Source: Enterovibrio norvegicus_B (GTDB taxonomy: Bacteria > Pseudomonadota > Gammaproteobacteria > Enterobacterales > Vibrionaceae). Taken from it: a DNA stretch of 64,000 bases. The position numbers and the translations under genes are program-made. The notes below the pieces were generated by a model. That model was given only the letters and a program-made list of their open reading frames with translations, searched no databases and was not told the origin of the DNA. The first letter of the stretch is position 1. Each line of letters opens with the position of its first letter. The stretch spans positions 62,001 to 126,000 of the forward strand of contig NZ_MDAG01000008.1 in assembly GCF_002876705.1 (NCBI RefSeq), in the 5' to 3' direction. Shown here one piece after another: positions 25,891 to 35,610 of this stretch.

Positions 25891-27957
25891 ATGTTCCGCT
25901 ATCCCCAAACTCGCAAAGACGACACCGTTGATACCTATTTTTCCAACAATATTCCTGACCCTTATCGTTGGTTAGAAGACGATTTGAGCGATGAAACGGC
26001 CGATTGGGTAGATGCGCAAAATGCCGTGACCTTTGACTACCTTCGCGCGATTGAGTGTCGTGATGAAATCCGATTGCGCCTGGTCCATGCGAACGACTAC
26101 GTGAAACAATCAAGCCCATTTGTACGGGGAGAACACACCTACTTCTATCGCAATGATGGCTTACAAGATCACGCGATTCTATTCCGTTCAAAAACGCATC
26201 GTGACAATACAGACGCCTCTGAGTTAGAGATCTTTCTTGACCCCAACACATGGAGTGGCGAAGGCACTACGTCGCTTGATCGTCTGCAGTTTTCTCGTGA
26301 TGACACGCTGGTGGCGTATTCCACGTCCGAAGGTGGCAGTGATTGGCGCACCGTGTATGTGATTGATGCGGAATCGGGCAAGGCGCTGGGTGATACTATC
26401 GAGAACGTGAAATTTTCGGGTATTTCGTGGCGCGGAAGTGAAGGCTTTTATTACTCGACCTATGACAAGCCGGAAGGCAGCGAACTGTCAGCACGCACGG
26501 AGCACCATAAACTCTATTTCCACCGTATCGGCACAGCGCAAAGCGACGATGAACTGGTGTTTGGTGGCGAAGGTGACCCGCAATATCGCTACGTGAGCGG
26601 TTACATGACGGAAGATGATCGCTTCTTGGTGATCAGTGGTGCGAATGCCACCTCGGGTAACATGCTCTATGTGCAAGACCTAAAAGCGGGCACGCCGTTA
26701 ACCTGTTTAACACAAGATGATTCGTTCGACAGCGATGTGATCGAACATCACGACGGCACCCTCATCCTCTATACCAACCTCAATGCACCCATGGGGCGTA
26801 TCGTTTCCGTGGACGCCACCACGCCGACACAAGCACATTGGCAAGATTTGATCCCTGAGACCGAGCATGAGTTAAGCATTGGCACTGGGTGTGGATATTT
26901 GTTTGTCAGTTATTTGGTCGATGTGCAAACCCAAGTCACCCAGTATCGGTATTCTGGCGAGAAGGTGAGAGACATTCAACTTCCTGATATTGGCAGTGCC
27001 TCAGGGTTCAGTGCGCGTGAACAAGAGTCGGACTTGTTCTTTAGCTTTACCAATTACACCACGGCAAGCGCTATCTATCGCTACAATCCTGAAAGCGGCG
27101 ATGTAACCCTTTACCGCAAGAGTGAGTGTGTGATCGACAGTGCTAAGTTGGAATCGAAGCAGGTGTTTTATACCTCCAAAGATGGCACCAAGGTGCCGAT
27201 GACGATTTGCTATCGTAAGGGCATCACGCTGGACGGCAGTCACCCGACGATTTTGTATGGCTACGGCGGTTTTAATATCAGTCTTGAGCCTTCGTTTAAT
27301 CCGAATGTCGCGACATGGATTGAGCTTGGCGGGATCTACGCTGTGGCGAACCTTCGCGGCGGTGGTGAATACGGAAAAGCGTGGCACGATGCAGGGACAC
27401 AACAGCAAAAGCAAAACGTGTTCGACGATTTCTTTGCGGCTGCGGAATACCTGATTGATGCAAAATACACATCATCAGAAAAGCTCGCGATCCGCGGTGG
27501 TTCAAACGGGGGTTTGCTGGTGGGGGCATGCATGACGCAACGACCAGAGCTTTTCCGTGTCGCATTGCCAGCGGTTGGCGTGTTAGACATGCTGCGTTAT
27601 CACACCTTCACATCGGGTGAAGGCTGGGCGTATGACTTTGGCACCTCGGCGCAAAGCCAAGCAATGTTTGAATATCTGCTGGGGTATTCGCCTGTTCATA
27701 ACGTGAAAGAGGGCGTGGCGTACCCGTCAACCTTGGTGACGACAGCAGACCATGATGACCGTGTTGTACCTGCACATTCCTACAAGTTCATTGCAGAGCT
27801 TCAAGCCAAACATGTCGGCGAGAATCCTGTGTTCATTCGTATTGATGTGAATGCCGGTCATGGCGCAGGCATGCCAACCCACAAAGTGCTCGATTCGAAT
27901 GCGGACGTGTATGCATTTTGCTTCGATCAAATGGGTGTCGAACCGCGCTTTGACTGA
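25891..27957 (+). CDS. Prolyl oligopeptidase (peptidase family S9A)
   Basis: A 688-aa protein. The N-terminal helix region (FRYPQTRKDDTVDTYFSNNIPDPYRWLEDD) is followed by a seven-bladed beta-propeller and a C-terminal alpha/beta-hydrolase domain. The catalytic triad is Ser538 in GGSNGG, Asp622/623 in DHDDRV and His657 in NAGHG. It cuts short proline-containing peptides after proline, in the cytoplasm or periplasm; no signal peptide is visible. The ribosome site GGAG lies before the ATG. It stands alone and ends at a strong terminator. Confidence 0.92.
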   Translation: MFRYPQTRKDDTVDTYFSNNIPDPYRWLEDDLSDETADWVDAQNAVTFDYLRAIECRDEIRLRLVHANDYVKQSSPFVRGEHTYFYRNDGLQDHAILFRSKTHRDNTDASELEIFLDPNTWSGEGTTSLDRLQFSRDDTLVAYSTSEGGSDWRTVYVIDAESGKALGDTIENVKFSGISWRGSEGFYYSTYDKPEGSELSARTEHHKLYFHRIGTAQSDDELVFGGEGDPQYRYVSGYMTEDDRFLVISGANATSGNMLYVQDLKAGTPLTCLTQDDSFDSDVIEHHDGTLILYTNLNAPMGRIVSVDATTPTQAHWQDLIPETEHELSIGTGCGYLFVSYLVDVQTQVTQYRYSGEKVRDIQLPDIGSASGFSAREQESDLFFSFTNYTTASAIYRYNPESGDVTLYRKSECVIDSAKLESKQVFYTSKDGTKVPMTICYRKGITLDGSHPTILYGYGGFNISLEPSFNPNVATWIELGGIYAVANLRGGGEYGKAWHDAGTQQQKQNVFDDFFAAAEYLIDAKYTSSEKLAIRGGSNGGLLVGACMTQRPELFRVALPAVGVLDMLRYHTFTSGEGWAYDFGTSAQSQAMFEYLLGYSPVHNVKEGVAYPSTLVTTADHDDRVVPAHSYKFIAELQAKHVGENPVFIRIDVNAGHGAGMPTHKVLDSNADVYAFCFDQMGVEPRFD

Positions 27958-27994
27958 CGTGATCGGTTAACGCGCGTTCGTTAAAAGAAGACCG

Positions 27995-28026
27995 AAAAAA
28001 ACGCGCGCCAACAGGGCGCGTTTTTT
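27995..28026. terminator. Bidirectional terminator
   Basis: An AAAAAACGCGC / GCGCGTTTTTT stem with T runs on both strands, between the convergent oligopeptidase and pqiC. Confidence 0.85.
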
Positions 28027-28076
28027 ATTGGGTAAAGCGGAATGCGTTGATCGCTGCGTGGCGAACACGCGAAGGT

Positions 28077-28691
28077 TCAGTGCGTTTGCACATAGCGCGC
28101 AATATCCTCGCTCACCTCAACCCACGCGGCTTGCAGCGATTGCGTCAGGCCGACATAACCGTCTTGCTCTAATGGCACTGATTTGTTGAAGGTGTTTTTA
28201 ATCACCAGTTGCTGATCAGCATCGTAAAGCGACCAACTGCCGACCACTTCGGCATCGCCGTTTAATCCGCCATTAAAACGCTCAACGAAAATACGGACGG
28301 CATAGCTGGCTTTTTCTGCGGGTTCAGACTGCGGGATATCACCGTCTTTTTCTATCAGAACTAACCAACCTGATAGCTGCTGTGACAACAAATTCGCCGT
28401 GGCGGATTCCAACATGTCAGCAGGTAGAATCGCCCATTGATGCCAGGTTGCAGCGCGGGCACGATAGCTGTCTACACGCTGCACCATGCCGGGCTCGTTA
28501 AGCCCTGAATACATGTCGACGTTTTCAATGATGAGCTGCGGCTTCGATGCGGGTGTGGTCACTATCTTATCTTCCGCCACAATGTCGAACTGGTAGTAAG
28601 ACACTTTGCGTTCTGTCTGCGCTGAGCAGCCACTTAACACAACTAGAGCCGCAGCGAATCCCAATCCTGCGAGGGTGCGTTTCATGATCAT
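28077..28691 (-). CDS. pqiC: Lipoprotein PqiC
   Basis: A 204-aa outer-membrane lipoprotein. The lipobox LSGC follows a hydrophobic signal (about residues 12-22). VSYYQFDIVAED and YVGLTQSLQAAWVEVSEDIARYV fit the PqiC/YmbA family. It docks the PqiB tunnel to the outer membrane (known in E. coli). Its first ATG overlaps the pqiB stop (TAATG); a second in-frame ATG at 28685 is also possible. Confidence 0.88.
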   Translation of the reverse strand: MIMKRTLAGLGFAAALVVLSGCSAQTERKVSYYQFDIVAEDKIVTTPASKPQLIIENVDMYSGLNEPGMVQRVDSYRARAATWHQWAILPADMLESATANLLSQQLSGWLVLIEKDGDIPQSEPAEKASYAVRIFVERFNGGLNGDAEVVGSWSLYDADQQLVIKNTFNKSVPLEQDGYVGLTQSLQAAWVEVSEDIARYVQTH

Positions 28692-30319
28692 TATTCATTT
28701 CCTCGGGCTTTGGGTTGCACATCGTCTTCATCGGGTTTATCAAAGATCAGGATGTTTGGATGCTCACTGAGTTCTTCTGCCAATGGCTGAATTTGCTTCA
28801 TCAGTACTTCCATGGATTGAATCGCGTTCTGAATGTCGTTATACAGCGGCGACCCTTTTTGATAACTCTGCAGCGTGGTTTGTAACTCTTCCAAGCTGTC
28901 AGTGATTTCTTTTGGCACGCTCTCAATGTTGGCGTTGCTGACGATTTTCTCCGTCGAGCCTGCGAGCGACGAGAAAGACGCCAAGGTGTCGTCAATGCGG
29001 GCGAGGGTTTTCTCGATTTCCAGTGCATTGAGCTTATTGAGGAAGCCTGACATTTGGTCTGTAAGCTGGGTAAAGCCATCCGCGGTACTTGGGATCACGT
29101 TATAGCCGCCAAACGTTTCCGCATAGGGCTTCTCGTCGCGTTGATAAAAGTCCACATTGACGAACAACGCCCCTGTTATCAAGCTGCCTGTTTCCATGGA
29201 GGCGCGAAGGCCTTTTTCTAGCCAAATACCGATATTCTTGCGCCAGAAGTTCTCGGCCAGCGCGACATCTTCATTAATGCGCGCAAACTCCACTTTGATT
29301 AACACGGGAATGTCAGTGTTGTTTTCTGTGACAAGCACCGGCATGCCGTCTTTTCCTTCGTTGAGAGGCACTTCAACGACGGTGCCTATGCGCACACCGC
29401 GGTATTCAACGGGCGCACCAGCGCGCAATCCGCGTATCGAGTGTTCAAACATCACGACATAGTATTGATAGTCCGGGTAGCGTTCTTCCAAACTCTCGCT
29501 GTAGCTTTTGCTCAAGACAAACTGGCTGTTTTCTTTGGCGATTGCACCCGGATCTTCGCGATTAGGCACACCGAACGTGATGCCGCCATCCACGAATTTT
29601 GTCAGCGGGCCAGCGCGCACACTCAATCCATCAGCAGACAAATCCATTTCTAAGCCAGTTTCAACCCAGAACAGCGTTTTCTGTGTGATGAGGTTATGGT
29701 AAGGGTCTTGGATGAAAACCTGATAGTTCATCACTTGCTGTTGCCAATCGAACTGGGCTTTTTCGATAGTGCCTACGTTGTAACCTTTGAAGTAAACCGG
29801 TGAGCCAACCGCCATCGCATCCGCGTTATAGCTGATCAATTCGTAGCGTTTCCCTTTGAGGTTGATGGACACTAACGGTGGTTCGGGGAGCACAGTGAAT
29901 TCATCACTGCTTTCTTGTGCGCTGCCAGGACGAAATTCAAAGTAAATACCTGAAAGCAGGGTGCCTAAACCGCTGATCCCCGATTGGTCGATGCGTGGCT
30001 GAACCGCCCAGATTTGCGCGTCTTCGGTCAAAAGATCGTTATAGCGTTTTTCAATCTCCGCCGTGACTTCCACTTCGCGGCGATCTTCAGTCAGGTGAAT
30101 TTCGGTGATCAATCCAATCGGTACACTGCGTGTTTTGATTTGGGTTTTTCCGGGGCTAATACCTTCCGCATTCGGCATCACAATGGTGATCATGGTGCCT
30201 TTGTCATCGAGATAGGCATAGACCATCCAAATGCCTAAAACCAGCGCCATCAGTGGCACAAACCAGATTTTGGATATGCCTTTTCGCTGTGTGATGACGG
30301 CGTTATCTGCCTCTGCCAT
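28691..30319 (-). CDS. pqiB: MCE-domain lipid transport protein PqiB
   Basis: A 542-aa protein with one N-terminal membrane helix (about 18-36) and three MCE domains in a row (starting near SPGKTQIKTRSVPIG, GSPVYFKGYNVGTIE and GAPVEYRGVRIGTVVE), followed by a coiled-coil region (about 430-520). PqiB forms a hexameric tunnel across the periplasm that carries lipids between membranes. The length matches E. coli PqiB. It is coupled to pqiA upstream (one-base gap) and pqiC downstream. Confidence 0.93.
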   Translation of the reverse strand: MAEADNAVITQRKGISKIWFVPLMALVLGIWMVYAYLDDKGTMITIVMPNAEGISPGKTQIKTRSVPIGLITEIHLTEDRREVEVTAEIEKRYNDLLTEDAQIWAVQPRIDQSGISGLGTLLSGIYFEFRPGSAQESSDEFTVLPEPPLVSINLKGKRYELISYNADAMAVGSPVYFKGYNVGTIEKAQFDWQQQVMNYQVFIQDPYHNLITQKTLFWVETGLEMDLSADGLSVRAGPLTKFVDGGITFGVPNREDPGAIAKENSQFVLSKSYSESLEERYPDYQYYVVMFEHSIRGLRAGAPVEYRGVRIGTVVEVPLNEGKDGMPVLVTENNTDIPVLIKVEFARINEDVALAENFWRKNIGIWLEKGLRASMETGSLITGALFVNVDFYQRDEKPYAETFGGYNVIPSTADGFTQLTDQMSGFLNKLNALEIEKTLARIDDTLASFSSLAGSTEKIVSNANIESVPKEITDSLEELQTTLQSYQKGSPLYNDIQNAIQSMEVLMKQIQPLAEELSEHPNILIFDKPDEDDVQPKARGNE

Positions 30320-30320
30320 A

Positions 30321-31580
30321 TTATTCCTTATTGGCTTGTTTCTGCTCTAAATCCCAGAGCAGCTTGGGGTCAAAACTGTGTGCGGCAATCATGGACGCGA
30401 TCACCATCAGAGAGAAATACACGGCGCCGATGCCGGGCACGATTTCCATCATGCCGGAGAGCTGCACCAACGCGGCCAAAACGGCGACGACATACACATC
30501 AATCATCGACCATTTCCCCAAAAATTCTGCAATTGTGTAGATCTGGGTAAACGACAAACGGCAAATGTTTTTCTGATTGGTAACGACCCAACAGAAAAGC
30601 GCAAACGCGGCCATTTTGGCGAGCGGCAGCATCACGCTCGCGACGAAGATAACGATGGCTATAGGGTAGGACCCGTGTTCGATAAGAACAGCCACACCAC
30701 CGATGATGGTTGAGGGTTCTGGCGAATTGAGAAACACGGTGATCAATATCGGCTCGATATTCGCCGGGATATACAACAGAAACGCCGTTGCTAGCCATGC
30801 CAATGTTTTCTGTACACTCTGTGGTTTTCGGGTGTGGACCTTGCTGTGACAACGTGGGCATTTCGATTCTTTGGTGACCAAATCACAAGTGTGACAACCA
30901 CTAATCGTCGCATCAATCGCGCGGCCGCTTGCTGGGTGTTGGGGGTAGCTAGCGTGGTGGGAAATCGTGTCCCACAAGTTCTTGCGATTGATGTTGAGCA
31001 TGGTCAGCAGAAAGAAAACCACAAACCCGATATAAGCCCAGAATGACAGCCCCATCCCAACGTCTGCGAGGGAGGTGATTTTCACCAAACTGACGAGTAC
31101 GGCGACCAGAAAAATTTCTGGCATGCTCCATTCCTTGCAAAAGAAAATGGCTTTGGTCATGAAAATTTGCAGGGACGTCGACAAGAGTTTTCGCAGTGGG
31201 GTATGCAAGATAAACGCAAACAAAAGCAGGCTGGCGGGCAACATAGTAATGGTGGCTGCCATCAATGCGCCCAGCGGTTCGTATTGGTGTTTCACCATCA
31301 CGAGTGACACGTCCATTAATCCCATAGATTGGACGAGGCCTTGGCGAGAAAACGAAATCAGTTCAAACAGTAACGAGCACAATAAGAGAATGCTGGCCGT
31401 GGTCGCGAAGGCGATGACTTTTTCGTCATCGTGCTTTGCTCCTTCCACAACATGTCCGCCGCAGACGCGACAAATCGCCACTTGATTCTCATCAAGTTCG
31501 GGCACATTCGATACGTGATCACAAAGGTGACATACAACCTGCAAACGGTATTTCCAACATTTATCCAATAGGTTAAGCAT
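30321..31580 (-). CDS. pqiA: Inner-membrane protein PqiA
   Basis: A 419-aa protein made of two similar halves, each with a zinc-ribbon-like Cys cluster (CHLCDHV...CRVCGGHV near 18-45 and CDLVTKESKCPRCHSKV near 225-245) followed by four membrane helices. This is the PqiA/YebS duplication. It works with PqiB and PqiC in intermembrane lipid transport and membrane stress. It is the first gene of the operon. A possible promoter, TTAGCA (31670-31675), 16 bases, TATAAT (31648-31653), lies upstream on the minus strand. Confidence 0.93.
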   Translation of the reverse strand: MLNLLDKCWKYRLQVVCHLCDHVSNVPELDENQVAICRVCGGHVVEGAKHDDEKVIAFATTASILLLCSLLFELISFSRQGLVQSMGLMDVSLVMVKHQYEPLGALMAATITMLPASLLLFAFILHTPLRKLLSTSLQIFMTKAIFFCKEWSMPEIFLVAVLVSLVKITSLADVGMGLSFWAYIGFVVFFLLTMLNINRKNLWDTISHHASYPQHPASGRAIDATISGCHTCDLVTKESKCPRCHSKVHTRKPQSVQKTLAWLATAFLLYIPANIEPILITVFLNSPEPSTIIGGVAVLIEHGSYPIAIVIFVASVMLPLAKMAAFALFCWVVTNQKNICRLSFTQIYTIAEFLGKWSMIDVYVVAVLAALVQLSGMMEIVPGIGAVYFSLMVIASMIAAHSFDPKLLWDLEQKQANKE

Positions 31581-31912
31581 TCAATATGTCGGCGGTTTTC
31601 GCAATGTTGTGTCGCGTATCAATCATAAGAAACACCTTAAATATATGATTATAAAAGTGTATTCATATGTGCTAATGGAAGTGAACCCCCTTTTTGTCTA
31701 AGGTGCTAATTTGTCGGGGCTAGCGTTCGATGCTTTGATGGATATGGCGCTGCACGAACGCGTAAAACAACAAAACACGACAATTTCCGGAGATTCTAGG
31801 AAAACAGGCATCTTCTGTTTTTATGAGTGAGTATGATCTCGTCGCAAAAAAAAAGATAAAACTCAGCAACTAAACCAGCGCGACTGGTATTTGGGGATAC
31901 AAAGGTTTGACC
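31581..31912. other. Divergent pqiA / DUF4380-like gene intergenic region
   Basis: A 332-base region with the candidate pqiA promoter (31648-31675) and a weak AAAACAG/CTGTTTT hairpin (31801-31821). No gene is seen. Confidence 0.4.
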
Positions 31913-32806
31913 GTGGAAAATACTTGGCAAGAGACCACGCTGACACGTGGCGATCTATCGTTGATTTTGGTGCCCAGCATTGGTGGGCGTCTTATGGATG
32001 TGGTGTATAAGGGACACTCGCTATTGTTTACCAACCCTGATTTGAAGGGCATTCACGCAGATTCAGTGACAGGTGAGTTAAACACCTTCCCGACGCGTGC
32101 TAAGCATGTCCCTTTTCCGCTATGGGGCGGTGAGAAAACATGGCTAGCACCAGAACGTTATTGGCAGGATAAGGGCCCGATTCCTGTGCTGGACTCGGCG
32201 GCATACCATGTTGAGTGGTTAGGCGCGCATTCTGTGAAAATGACCAGTCCTAAAAATAGCGATGGATTGGTGATTACCAGAACGGTGTCTCTGTCTGAAA
32301 CCGTGGAAGGGCAGTTTGAAATCCATCATCAGATCACCAATGAAGGCGCAGACGTGGTCAAGGTTGGGTGCTGGTCAGTGATGATGTTGCAGCGCAATGC
32401 CATCATCGCGTATAAGCAAAATGAGGCATCAAAGGTAGAAACGTACTTCGGCGAGCCCGCGAACAATCTGCAAACGGCAGGACGTCATGGGGTGGTGGTT
32501 TGCAACGATGACAACGAGTTTAAAGTCGGTGTTCATCCTGACTCCTCAACAGCGTTGGCGTATTGCCCCATTGAAAATACCTCGAAAGGTTTGTTGCTCA
32601 CTTCTTTTGTTGAGGCGCTGACAGATGCGGCTGACTATGCGCATGGGAATGCCTTTGAAGTCTACAACTCCGCTGCGTACCCTTATTGCGAATTGGAATG
32701 GCATGGGAAAGTAAGAACACTCGCGCCACATGATGCCGCCACTCTAGTCACGACATTTTGTGTGACGGAATCTGATGAAGTGGCGTTCGAGATGCTGTTG
32801 TCGTAA
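31913..32806 (+). CDS. DUF4380 / aldose-epimerase-like protein
   Basis: A 297-aa protein. LILVPSIGGRLMDVVYKGHSLLFTNPDL is the beta-sandwich start seen in galactose-mutarotase-like and DUF4380 proteins, followed by WGGEKTWLAPERYW and ELEWHGKVRTLAPHD. The likely role is carbohydrate binding or epimerisation; no catalytic His-Glu pair can be fixed with confidence. I prefer a GTG start at 31913, seven bases after AAAGG; a TTG at 31907 is also possible. It is a single gene ending at a strong terminator. Confidence 0.65.
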   Translation: MENTWQETTLTRGDLSLILVPSIGGRLMDVVYKGHSLLFTNPDLKGIHADSVTGELNTFPTRAKHVPFPLWGGEKTWLAPERYWQDKGPIPVLDSAAYHVEWLGAHSVKMTSPKNSDGLVITRTVSLSETVEGQFEIHHQITNEGADVVKVGCWSVMMLQRNAIIAYKQNEASKVETYFGEPANNLQTAGRHGVVVCNDDNEFKVGVHPDSSTALAYCPIENTSKGLLLTSFVEALTDAADYAHGNAFEVYNSAAYPYCELEWHGKVRTLAPHDAATLVTTFCVTESDEVAFEMLLS

Positions 32807-32824
32807 CGTCGTAACCCGAGGAAA

Positions 32825-32849
32825 AAAACGCGCCATCGTGGCGCGTTTT
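32825..32849. terminator. Bidirectional terminator
   Basis: An 11-bp perfect stem, AAAACGCGCCA (32825-32835) with TGGCGCGTTTT (32839-32849), between the convergent DUF4380-like and Nudix genes. Confidence 0.88.
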
Positions 32850-32870
32850 CTTTCTATTTGAAGGGAGCAA

Positions 32871-33272
32871 TTATTGGGTGATATGCCCTTGCTCAATGAG
32901 TGATTCCATTGCAATCCACGCCGCTTTTGACGTTACAGCTTCATCCGCTGCCCCTAAGTAAGCCAACTCTTCAATTTCTGAATCTGCGACTAGCTCGCCT
33001 GTGTAATCGGCGAAGTAGCAGGTTAATTGCACAGACACACCTTCCGCTTTGCCATCGGCAGGGCCAGTAAAGGTGTCGACATACTTCAGGCTGTCTGGCA
33101 CCAAATCAACAGACAGTTCTTCTTTGATTTCGCGAATCAGCGCCTGTTCATCGGTTTCACCCGCTTCACGTTTGCCACCAGGAAGGTAGAACAGGGTTTT
33201 ACCTTTTGAACGCACTGCCAGAAGTTTGCCGTCTTTGATGGTAAGCCAAGCCAATTTATCAATCAGTTTCAT
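32871..33272 (-). CDS. Nudix hydrolase
   Basis: A 133-aa protein. The Nudix box reads GKREAGETDEQALIREIKEEL, with the glycine, Glu and REIKEEL residues in the expected spacing; the final conserved Gly is Ser. Nudix enzymes split nucleoside diphosphates linked to other groups; the substrate cannot be told. It lies 218 bases downstream of the retron RT on the same strand, but the gap suggests a separate unit. Confidence 0.88.
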   Translation of the reverse strand: MKLIDKLAWLTIKDGKLLAVRSKGKTLFYLPGGKREAGETDEQALIREIKEELSVDLVPDSLKYVDTFTGPADGKAEGVSVQLTCYFADYTGELVADSEIEELAYLGAADEAVTSKAAWIAMESLIEQGHITQ

Positions 33273-33490
33273 CTTCGTATTCTTTTGTTATAGGTCGTCG
33301 TGATTGGGTGGGATTATGCCATGGAGTGCTTGAACTGTCAGAGCGGATAATGTCGACAGCCTTTTCAATTGTTCTCAATCTTTTCACGAATCATTCATCA
33401 CCAATCACTCTTCATCCATCATGAATCACCAAGCCCTGAGCGCGCATTGGCACTTGTCAGGGCGAGAGTGAATGGGAAGGGAGAAATGAA

Positions 33491-35329
33491 TTACATAAAG
33501 AAGTAATACACCCAAAAGAACAAGGAAGCTGCCAGTGCGATCTTGGCCGTTGTTGATGCGCGGGACAATGCCACAATCAAGATAATTGGAGAGAAGACGG
33601 TCGCGAAAATCCAAAACCCAATGCCGCGTTTCTTTTTCCCTGACTCCGCGGTGTGAGGGTCATCATGTGATTGAGGGCCTTCATGTGAACGAGCGTCTTC
33701 GGCATTATCGTCATCCTGATGGCGATGCGCTTCTGCGATGGCGTCGCGTTTTTTGAGTTGCACTTGGCTTTGCGTCAGCTCCAGCGTTGGTGCTGGTTTG
33801 TCTTCAGGTTGCCACCATGATTCTCTCGGTGCTTCTCCTTTCGCCGCTTTAATACGAAAGAGCTTTTTGTTCAGTGCCGTCACTTTGCCTTCGGGCACGG
33901 GAATATCATGTTGACGTTTCAGGTGGATGACCGCTTTTTGAAGCGGAATGCCTTTCTCTGGGTTCACCATGGCAACAAAATTGGCGTACCCCGCCAAGCT
34001 TTGGAAGAGTTCACCGCTTCCCCAGTGCTTATTCTCAGGGCCATCCAGTGCTACTTGCCGTAACACTGCACGAAAACGTTTCAGTGTTTTTCTCTCGACG
34101 GACAGCCCCTCATTCACCACCACGCCTGTCACTTCTTGTTTCTGGTGTTGTCGCATGACGCGCGTTTTATTTGGATGGATCACAAAGCCTTCGTTGGTCA
34201 CGATTTGCTGACAGCGCCAAAGCAGTGCTTGTACTTTGCTGGCGTCATCGCTTGAAAAGGTTAAATCGTCTGCGTAACGGGTGTAGGTAAAACCTAATTT
34301 TTCCGCCATGCCTTGCAAGCGAGCATCAAGGCGTCGGCAAAGCACATTGGTGATCGCAGGGCTGCACGGAGAACCTTGCGGCAATACGCGTTCACCAACG
34401 GCGACGTGCCATGTTTTCCCGTCCATCTCTAACGCTTGTGTTTCCCGCTTTGTGGCAAGTAAAGCAAACGTCGTGGCAAGCTCTTCACTGTAACCAAGGT
34501 GTTTGAACATGCCTTTGACGCGTTTGTAACTGACAGAGGGAAAGAAATCCTTCATGTCTAAATTGATCACAACCTGCTTTTTGATGTGCGGCTGTGCATT
34601 GGACACAATACTTTTACCCGACACAAACCCGTGAGCTGCATCATGAATAGTGAGCTTGTTCAGCACATTATCGAGTAACCAATATTGAGATCGCTTCATT
34701 CTCGGCATGGGGGCCGAAATGGTGCGTATACCGCCGGATTTTTTACTAATGGAAAAATCCTGATAGTGGGAAACGGTAGAGACATCTTTTTGATAGCAAA
34801 GAAAACGCAGTTCGCTGGTGGATATTCCCATCGCGTCGGCCACGGCACCTGCATGGGCAAACACAGGAAGCTGTTGGGCGGCGAGCTTTTCATCGTCGGA
34901 CGTTTTGTCTTCCAATCCGGCAGAAACATCGTCACCAAGGTACGTGAAGGAGGTTTGTTGTTTCATGTACCACGCGAAGGCCCGTTGATAGCGCGCAGTA
35001 TTTCGTTCGATTTTTGTCAGCTCTCGCTTTTCGAGTGCGGCTTTTTTGCGTTCTTCATGAAGTGCTTTGAGCGCTTTTTCAGGATCGGAGTAAAGCGCAT
35101 TCTCTTTGCTGAGCTCACGCAGCCTGGATTGTAACGCAGCGCGTTTTTGTAAGAACGTGTCTGTCAGGCTGGGTTTGTCTGCGTCTCTTTTCCAAAATCC
35201 TAAGCGAATCATTTCGCTTAAAATGTACTCGTTTTTGCCAATGCGCCTAACGCGATCGTAAAGTTCCTGGCGCGTGAGCTTGGGAGACGGATCTTGAATT
35301 GGATCGTTGTTTTGTTGTTCGTTAGACAT
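33491..35329 (-). CDS. Retron reverse transcriptase with N-terminal extension and C-terminal membrane helices
   Basis: A 612-aa protein from ATG 35329, which has AAGGAGG nine bases upstream; the in-frame GTG at 35338 sits too close to that site. The retron marks are all present: NAQPH (244-248; NAxxH in region X), the catalytic YADD (352-355) with LPQGSPCSPAITN before it, and VTG (400-402; region Y). Classical retron RTs are about 300-380 aa. This one has an extra 180 N-terminal residues, charged and probably coiled-coil, and an acidic linker ending in two hydrophobic segments (about 569-588 and 596-611). It should copy the msd part of the ncRNA just upstream into RT-DNA. The membrane helices suggest tethering to the inner membrane. 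Confidence 0.92.
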   Translation of the reverse strand: MSNEQQNNDPIQDPSPKLTRQELYDRVRRIGKNEYILSEMIRLGFWKRDADKPSLTDTFLQKRAALQSRLRELSKENALYSDPEKALKALHEERKKAALEKRELTKIERNTARYQRAFAWYMKQQTSFTYLGDDVSAGLEDKTSDDEKLAAQQLPVFAHAGAVADAMGISTSELRFLCYQKDVSTVSHYQDFSISKKSGGIRTISAPMPRMKRSQYWLLDNVLNKLTIHDAAHGFVSGKSIVSNAQPHIKKQVVINLDMKDFFPSVSYKRVKGMFKHLGYSEELATTFALLATKRETQALEMDGKTWHVAVGERVLPQGSPCSPAITNVLCRRLDARLQGMAEKLGFTYTRYADDLTFSSDDASKVQALLWRCQQIVTNEGFVIHPNKTRVMRQHQKQEVTGVVVNEGLSVERKTLKRFRAVLRQVALDGPENKHWGSGELFQSLAGYANFVAMVNPEKGIPLQKAVIHLKRQHDIPVPEGKVTALNKKLFRIKAAKGEAPRESWWQPEDKPAPTLELTQSQVQLKKRDAIAEAHRHQDDDNAEDARSHEGPQSHDDPHTAESGKKKRGIGFWIFATVFSPIILIVALSRASTTAKIALAASLFFWVYYFFM

Positions 35330-35398
35330 GGCAAACACCCTCCTTGGCTAAGGAGACATCGGGAGAAAACAGAAACATGCGGAGCGCAGTGAGGGGGA

Positions 35399-35411
35399 TT
35401 GGTAGCGCGAC
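35399..35411 (-). repeat. Retron a2 inverted repeat
   Basis: Thirteen bases, perfectly complementary to 35611-35623. It closes the 3' end of the ncRNA and sits 70 bases before the RT start. Confidence 0.8.
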
Positions 35412-35610
35412 AACTTCCTTCGAAGAGTTCTTAGTACTGAGGGAATCAACTCGATGCCGTACGTTACCTATATCGCTCATTGACTTCTTTGAAGTCATAC
35501 CGCAATAGCGATATAGGTGACAGTACGGCCCAGTTAAGATTGCCTCAGTGACGCGTGGGTAGTCTTTGTACCAGAATGGTGATCCACCATTCGCGATGCA
35601 AGGTTCTAAC

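Noticed and set aside
31801..31821. AAAACAG/CTGTTTT hairpin as a terminator
   Set aside because: No gene ends next to it on either strand. It may be part of a 5' untranslated region or chance.
33433..33463. GCCCTGA/TCAGGGC hairpin after the RT as its terminator
   Set aside because: A 7-bp stem without a T run on the minus strand; support is too weak.
33491..35329. RT as a group II intron or diversity-generating retroelement RT
   Set aside because: It has retron-specific NAxxH and VTG motifs and an adjacent a1/a2-bounded ncRNA. There is no maturase or endonuclease domain, and no variable/template repeat pair is seen.
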